A DNA stretch of 5,421 bases from JBJXFY01 sp046155815 (GTDB lineage Bacteria; Verrucomicrobiota; Verrucomicrobiia; Limisphaerales; CAIMTB01). The notes under the pieces are model-generated. The model searched no databases. It had not been told where the DNA came from and worked only from the letters and a program-made list of their open reading frames with translations. Of the stretch, positions 1-5,421 are shown piece by piece. Numbering within the stretch: position 1 is the stretch's first letter; every line of letters begins with the position of its first letter. The DNA lies in contig JBJXFY010000229.1 in NCBI GenBank assembly GCA_046155815.1, forward strand, positions 1 through 5,421, given 5' to 3'. A program made the translations under genes and the position numbers.

Positions 1-21
1 GGCTCACTGGCCAGATTCGGA

Positions 22-61
22 CAAGAAGAAACCCCGGAACGCGATTGCACGCATTCCGGGG
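22..61 (-). terminator. Intrinsic terminator of nrdJ
   Basis: Read on the minus strand, a stem begins 18 bases after the nrdJ stop codon. CCCCGGAA (61-54) pairs with TTCCGGGG (39-32), continues through a U-G wobble (53 with 40) and GCG/CGC, and closes on a six-base loop. This gives a 12-bp GC-rich stem, followed at once by the U-rich tract TTTCTTCTT (31-23). These are the two parts of a Rho-independent terminator. No T-run follows the stem on the plus strand, so it should act mainly on nrdJ transcripts. Confidence 0.88.
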
Positions 62-79
62 CCAATTGCGAGGAGCGTT

Positions 80-3208
<3,129 letters not shown>

Positions 3209-3363
3209 GGGACGGGAGCGTTTGTAGTTGGCTTGGCGGGCGGAGTCCTGGCGGCGACTTCACCGCGGTTCTAGGCCCAACCTTCCCCTTGCGACGAGGC
3301 AAATTCGGATCGCAGCACATCGCGGTCTGCAACCCCGCCGGTTGGGGACGAGGAGTGAGGATG

Positions 3364-3379
3364 CCCCCATATATTGTGG
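3364..3379. promoter_or_regulatory. Candidate NrdR box (ribonucleotide reductase operator)
   Basis: The 16 bases CCCCCATATATTGTGG match the known NrdR-box consensus acaCwAtATaTwGtgt at 12 positions, including the ATATAT core and the G at position 13. NrdR is a zinc-finger/ATP-cone repressor that senses ATP and dATP and shuts off nrd genes. The site is about 155 bases upstream of the nrdJ start, in an AT-rich island of a GC-rich intergenic region. NrdR boxes usually occur as helically phased pairs. A much weaker palindromic partner (ACCCCGCCGGTTGGGG, 3332-3347) lies exactly 32 bases away but lacks the AT core. The site assignment is inference from consensus and position. Confidence 0.6.
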
Positions 3380-3400
3380 TTTCAAGAGTATTTTTCACGT
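3369..3400 (-). promoter_or_regulatory. Likely nrdJ promoter region
   Basis: This is the AT-rich island upstream of nrdJ. Read on the minus strand it offers GTGAAA (3398-3393) and TTGAAA (3385-3380) as -35-like hexamers and TATATG (3373-3368) or CAATAT (3376-3371) as -10-like hexamers. GTGAAA with CAATAT gives a 16-base spacer, but the match is only moderate. TTGAAA has no good -10 at the right distance. The NrdR-box candidate overlaps the -10-like sequences, as expected for a repressor operator. A start here would give a leader of roughly 150-160 bases. The exact elements cannot be assigned. Confidence 0.35.
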
Positions 3401-3486
3401 CTGACACGATTGTCTGGAACCCCTTGGGGGACGGGCGTTTTAGCAGGTGCGGGCGAGGTTCCAAGCGCGGGTTGTTGGGGGTTGTT

Positions 3487-3649
3487 CACGGCCTTGCCTC
3501 GAGCCGTGCCTGTCCCGTTTCTCAGCCCCGAGGGATTCCCCATGAGGGACGGGTCCGGGGGAGCGGCCGCCGGGGATTCATGCCGACGGCCACGGAAGGC
3601 CACTGGAGAGGCCGTCAGCCGTCCCATTCCTCCACCGAGGATGGAGGAA
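3487..3649. repeat. Cluster of GC-rich inverted repeats
   Basis: Several perfect or near-perfect inverted repeats follow one another. CACGGC (3487-3492) pairs with GCCGTG (3503-3508). GTCCC (3512-3516) pairs with GGGAC (3546-3550), and an inner TCA/TGA pair can also form. GACGGCC (3585-3591) pairs with GGCCGTC (3610-3616). TTCCTCCA (3627-3634) pairs with TGGAGGAA (3642-3649) around a 7-base loop. None is followed by a clear T-run, so they are not obvious terminators. They could be a structured RNA on either strand, a repetitive-extragenic type element, or chance in GC-rich DNA. I cannot match them to a known RNA family. Confidence 0.45.
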
Positions 3650-3678
3650 GGCGCCGGGCGGAGGGGGGCCGCGCCGGG

Positions 3679-3718
3679 AAAACGGGAGAAACCCGGTCAG
3701 GTCTGGGTGGCTCGACCG
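3679..3718 (-). terminator. Weak possible terminator of the LOG-family gene
   Basis: About 55 bases after the stop codon of the LOG-family gene, on the minus strand, CGGTC (3718-3714) can pair with GACCG (3698-3694). It is followed by GGTTTCTCCCGTTTT. The stem has only 5 bp and the loop is 15 bases, so this is a poor intrinsic terminator. It is listed because no better one lies between this gene and nrdJ. Confidence 0.22.
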
Positions 3719-3773
3719 CTTCCTTTCCGATCCCTGCCTGAGCGGATGGTCGGCCACCTCAGCCCGCCGCGAC

Positions 3774-4808
3774 TCAAAACTGGTTCACCGCGTCGATCAA
3801 CTGCCGCAGGCGGCCATGGTGGCGGCGGTCGAACTTGAACATCAGGCGAGGCAGTTCGGGGCATTCCTCGTCCTCCCGCTCCTCCGTCAGCGGACCGCTC
3901 AGCCGCAGCGGGCCGGTTGGATCCATGATGTCCGCGAAGTCCTCGTTCAGCCCGCCCAGCGCCTCGGGCGACGGCGCGCGCCGGACGCGGATCACGAACC
4001 ATTCCCGGACGTAGCGCGAGGAGTGGAAATTCCGGTAAAAGCGGTTGATCTGCCGCACCGCCTCGGCCGAGTCGCCGGTCATCTGGTAGAGCTGGAGGTC
4101 GTCCGGGGAGATGAGCTCGTTGCCCAGCAGGTGCTCGCGCATGTAGCGGTCAAAGCTCTTCCAGTACGTGCCGCCCGGCCGCTCCATCAGGATCAGCGGA
4201 CGCACGCGGGACTTGCCGGTCTGCATCAGGGTCAGCGCCTCGTAGCCCTCGTCCAGCGTGCCGAATCCTCCGGGGAAGAGCACGATGGCGTCGCTCTGGC
4301 GGATGAACATGAGCTTGCGCGTGAAGAAGTAGCGGAAGGTGATGAGCTTCTGGTCGCCGAGGATGACGGGGTTGGCGCCCTGCTCCCACGGCAGGCGGAT
4401 GTTCAGGCCGAAGCTGTGTTCCGGTCCCGCGCCCTCGTGGCCGGCCTGCATGATGCCCGGCCCGGCGCCCGTGATGACCATGTAGCCGGCCGCGGTGAGC
4501 TGCCGGCCCAGTTGCTGGGCCAGCTGGTAATCGTCCCGCTCCGGCGACGTGCGCGCCGAGCCGAAGATGGAAACCTTGCGCCGCTCCGCGTACGGCTCGA
4601 AGAGCCGGAACGAGTAGCGCAGCTCGCGGATGGCCGTGGCGATCAGCCGGGCGTCGCCGCGGTCGCGCACGTCCTTCAGCATCTTGAGCGCGCTGGCCAT
4701 GACGTCCGCGACCAGATCCTCGTGCGGCCCGCCGCCCTGCAGGGCGATGAGCTCGCGGATCTTGGTCAGGACTTCGGCGGAGACACCGGAAGGGACGGGC
4801 TTTTCCAT
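3774..4808 (-). CDS. LOG family (TIGR00730-type) Rossmann-fold protein, long form
   Basis: A predicted 344-residue soluble protein of the LOG/lysine-decarboxylase-like fold. Characterised LOG members hydrolyse nucleoside 5'-monophosphates to free base and ribose 5-phosphate (phosphoribohydrolase activity, including cytokinin activation). Visible motifs are FGSAR (82-86) at the start of the Rossmann fold, the phosphate-binding loop GAGPGIM (114-120), the RKLM region (164-167) that supplies the family's catalytic arginine, and PGGFGTLDE (179-187), the signature PGGxGTxxE. Typical LOG enzymes have about 190 residues. This one has an extra helical N-terminal segment (1-77) and about 100 extra C-terminal residues ending in an acidic then basic stretch, as in the longer bacterial TIGR00730 branch. 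I chose the ATG at 4808 because the frame upstream of it (to 4943) is Arg/Gly-rich, non-family-like, and overlaps the preceding gene. A GGGAGG ribosome-binding-like sequence lies 12 bases upstream but inside a hairpin. Family is secure; substrate is unknown. Confidence 0.9.
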   Translation of the reverse strand: MEKPVPSGVSAEVLTKIRELIALQGGGPHEDLVADVMASALKMLKDVRDRGDARLIATAIRELRYSFRLFEPYAERRKVSIFGSARTSPERDDYQLAQQLGRQLTAAGYMVITGAGPGIMQAGHEGAGPEHSFGLNIRLPWEQGANPVILGDQKLITFRYFFTRKLMFIRQSDAIVLFPGGFGTLDEGYEALTLMQTGKSRVRPLILMERPGGTYWKSFDRYMREHLLGNELISPDDLQLYQMTGDSAEAVRQINRFYRNFHSSRYVREWFVIRVRRAPSPEALGGLNEDFADIMDPTGPLRLSGPLTEEREDEECPELPRLMFKFDRRHHGRLRQLIDAVNQF

Positions 4809-4828
4809 GCGGGAGGATAGCCTCCCGC
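4809..4828 (-). promoter_or_regulatory. Hairpin touching the LOG-family start codon and enclosing its ribosome-binding sequence
   Basis: On the minus strand GCGGGAGG (4828-4821) is followed by CTAT and then CCTCCCGC (4816-4809): a perfect 8-bp stem with a four-base loop. The ATG starts at the very next base, 4808. The only Shine-Dalgarno-like sequence, GGGAGG, forms the 5' arm and would be hidden when the stem folds. No T-run follows on either strand, which argues against a terminator. A role in translational control is inferred from this geometry. Confidence 0.5.
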
Positions 4829-4844
4829 GGCGCCGGCGGCGGGG

Positions 4845-4887
4845 AAAAATCGCCGTGCCGCCAAGCCGGCCTTCGGTTCCGGCCGGC
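4845..4887 (-). terminator. Weak terminator-like hairpin after the dehydrogenase gene
   Basis: Immediately after the stop codon at 4891, minus-strand GCCGGCC (4887-4881) pairs with GGCCGGC (4871-4865) over a 9-base loop. A T5 run follows at 4849-4845, but 15 bases lie between stem and T-run, further than is usual for an intrinsic terminator. An alternative fold pairs GCCGCC (4890-4885) with GGCGGC (4862-4857). It may attenuate rather than end transcription into the LOG-family gene. Confidence 0.3.
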
Positions 4888-4890
4888 GGC

Positions 4891-5421
4891 CTACAGCCCG
4901 TCCGCCGCCCCCGCCGGCCACTGATCCCGCGGCGCCCAGCCAAGGAGCCGGCGCGCGGGTTCGAGGTCGAAGCGCGGCGTCGTCAACGCCCGGCTGCACG
5001 CGAAGACGGCGTGAAATCCCGGAGCAAGTTCCGCCGCGACCGCACTCACGAAGAACTCACCGGCGTCGCGCGGACTCAGGTAGGTGTCCCGCCCCGACTC
5101 ACTCGCGGCGATCTCCTCGATCTGCCCGCACCGCGGACACCAGCCCAGCCGCACGGCGAGCACGGGGAGGCCGAGCCGTTCCGCGTACACCGCGCCGGCC
5201 GCCTCGAGCGCGACCTTCGTCACGGCGTACCAACCGCGCGGCGTGTACGCATCGCCGGTGCGGATCGGCCACGGGCCGCGCTGGATCTGCCACCAGTGGA
5301 CCTGCCCGGTGCTGGCGAGCATCCACCGGCGCACGCCCGCCGCCGCCGCGGCCTCCAGCACGTCGTGCAGGCCGGCGAGGTTGTTCGGCAGCAGCTCGTC
5401 GTGGAACGGCGCGTCGTCCGG
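4891..5421 (-). CDS. NAD(P)-dependent epimerase/dehydratase (extended SDR), uronate dehydrogenase-like; partial
   Basis: The C-terminal 176 residues of an extended short-chain dehydrogenase; the N-terminus, with the glycine-rich NAD(P)-binding loop, lies beyond the right edge. The frame is open to the last base, so the GTG at 5361 is internal and not the start. Family marks by visible residue: LLPNNLAGLHDVLEAA (10-25), the usual N..G...vleaA helix; GVRRWMLAST (29-38), the strand that ends in the active-site Ser/Thr; and YAVTK (65-69), the catalytic YxxxK. TYLSPRDAGEFF (113-124), the following GFHAVFACS (135-143), and LLGWAPRD (159-166) near the end resemble the arrangement in uronate dehydrogenases and related sugar-acid or sugar-nucleotide SDRs. 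Substrate specificity cannot be decided from this fragment. It ends with TAG at 4891, 82 bases before the LOG-family start on the same strand, so the two could share a transcript. Fold and catalytic class are confident; the uronate comparison is tentative. Confidence 0.88.
   Translation of the reverse strand, partial: PDDAPFHDELLPNNLAGLHDVLEAAAAAGVRRWMLASTGQVHWWQIQRGPWPIRTGDAYTPRGWYAVTKVALEAAGAVYAERLGLPVLAVRLGWCPRCGQIEEIAASESGRDTYLSPRDAGEFFVSAVAAELAPGFHAVFACSRALTTPRFDLEPARRLLGWAPRDQWPAGAADGL

Larger units (their letters stand above)
3209..3773. other. Intergenic region between the LOG-family gene and nrdJ
   Basis: I see no convincing gene in these 565 bases. Open frames on both strands are short, rich in Arg, Gly, Ser and Pro, and resemble no family I recognise. 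The part next to nrdJ (about 3330-3420) holds the only AT-rich stretch and an NrdR-box candidate, so it is probably the nrdJ promoter and operator. The part next to the LOG gene (about 3480-3720) is dense in GC-rich inverted repeats. I looked for a cobalamin riboswitch, plausible upstream of a B12-dependent enzyme, and saw no B12-box-like sequence. I also found no tRNA, and no RNase P or similar RNA signature. Confidence 0.75.

Noticed and set aside
3420..3430. CCCC-TT-GGGGG as a hairpin
   Set aside because: A two-base loop is too tight to form a stable stem of this size, and nothing nearby supports a function.
3636..3663. RNase P RNA-like sequence around GGAGGAAGGCGCCGGGCGG
   Set aside because: It resembles the conserved GAGGAAAGTCC region only loosely, and the distal conserved ACAGAA-type segment is missing.
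3209..3773. Cobalamin riboswitch upstream of the B12-dependent nrdJ
   Set aside because: Searching by eye on both strands I found no B12-box-like sequence or its usual neighbours. GCCACTGG at 3598-3605 resembles one short element in isolation but lacks the rest. A covariance search would settle it.
3289..3838. Plus-strand frames of about 150 codons across the intergenic region
   Set aside because: They are rich in Gly, Arg, Ser and Pro, lack a clear ribosome-binding site and family resemblance, and run through the inverted repeats. A small real gene is not excluded but not supported.
3816..4820. A 334-codon plus-strand frame antisense to the LOG-family gene
   Set aside because: Same cause: composition-driven shadow frame rich in Leu, Val, Ala, Arg and Asp. 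The minus strand carries the PGGxGTxxE signature.
4809..4943. Upstream start of the LOG-family gene at 4943, adding 45 residues
   Set aside because: The added residues are Arg/Gly-rich and non-family-like, cross the intergenic hairpins and overlap the end of the dehydrogenase gene. The ATG at 4808 fits the family better.

Overview
The window is a strongly GC-rich stretch of bacterial chromosome. All three supported genes lie on the minus strand, so they are transcribed from the high-coordinate end to the low. No mobile elements, tRNA or rRNA genes, or CRISPR repeats are visible. The long NrdJ subtype, the long LOG-family protein, the high GC and the weak or missing Shine-Dalgarno sequences would suit a free-living bacterium such as an Opitutales-type Verrucomicrobiota. 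That placement is an impression from protein style, not a demonstrated fact; other GC-rich phyla remain possible.

Layout in the direction of transcription: (1) from the right edge to 4891, the C-terminal 176 residues of an extended short-chain dehydrogenase/epimerase related to uronate dehydrogenase, cut by the window edge. (2) An 82-base gap (4809-4890) with a weak terminator-like hairpin and a perfect 8-bp hairpin touching the next start codon. (3) 4808-3774, a 344-residue LOG/TIGR00730-type Rossmann-fold protein. (4) A 565-base intergenic region (3209-3773) with no convincing gene. Its distal half is dense in GC-rich inverted repeats. Its proximal half has an AT-rich island with a good match to the NrdR operator, the expected control site of ribonucleotide reductase genes. 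(5) 3208-80, a full-length class II adenosylcobalamin-dependent ribonucleotide reductase (nrdJ), followed by a strong intrinsic terminator at about 22-61.

nrdJ appears to be its own transcription unit, controlled from the intergenic region and ended by the terminator. The LOG and dehydrogenase genes point the same way and may be co-transcribed with each other. Nothing shows that they act in one pathway with nrdJ; a link through nucleotide metabolism (LOG enzymes cleave nucleoside monophosphates, NrdJ reduces ribonucleotides) would be speculation.

I found no undescribed multi-gene system. The best leads are local: the NrdR-box candidate, an A10 homopolymer in nrdJ where a one-base slip in either direction would remove the C-terminal cysteine domain, the start-codon hairpin of the LOG gene, and the structured-looking intergenic DNA.
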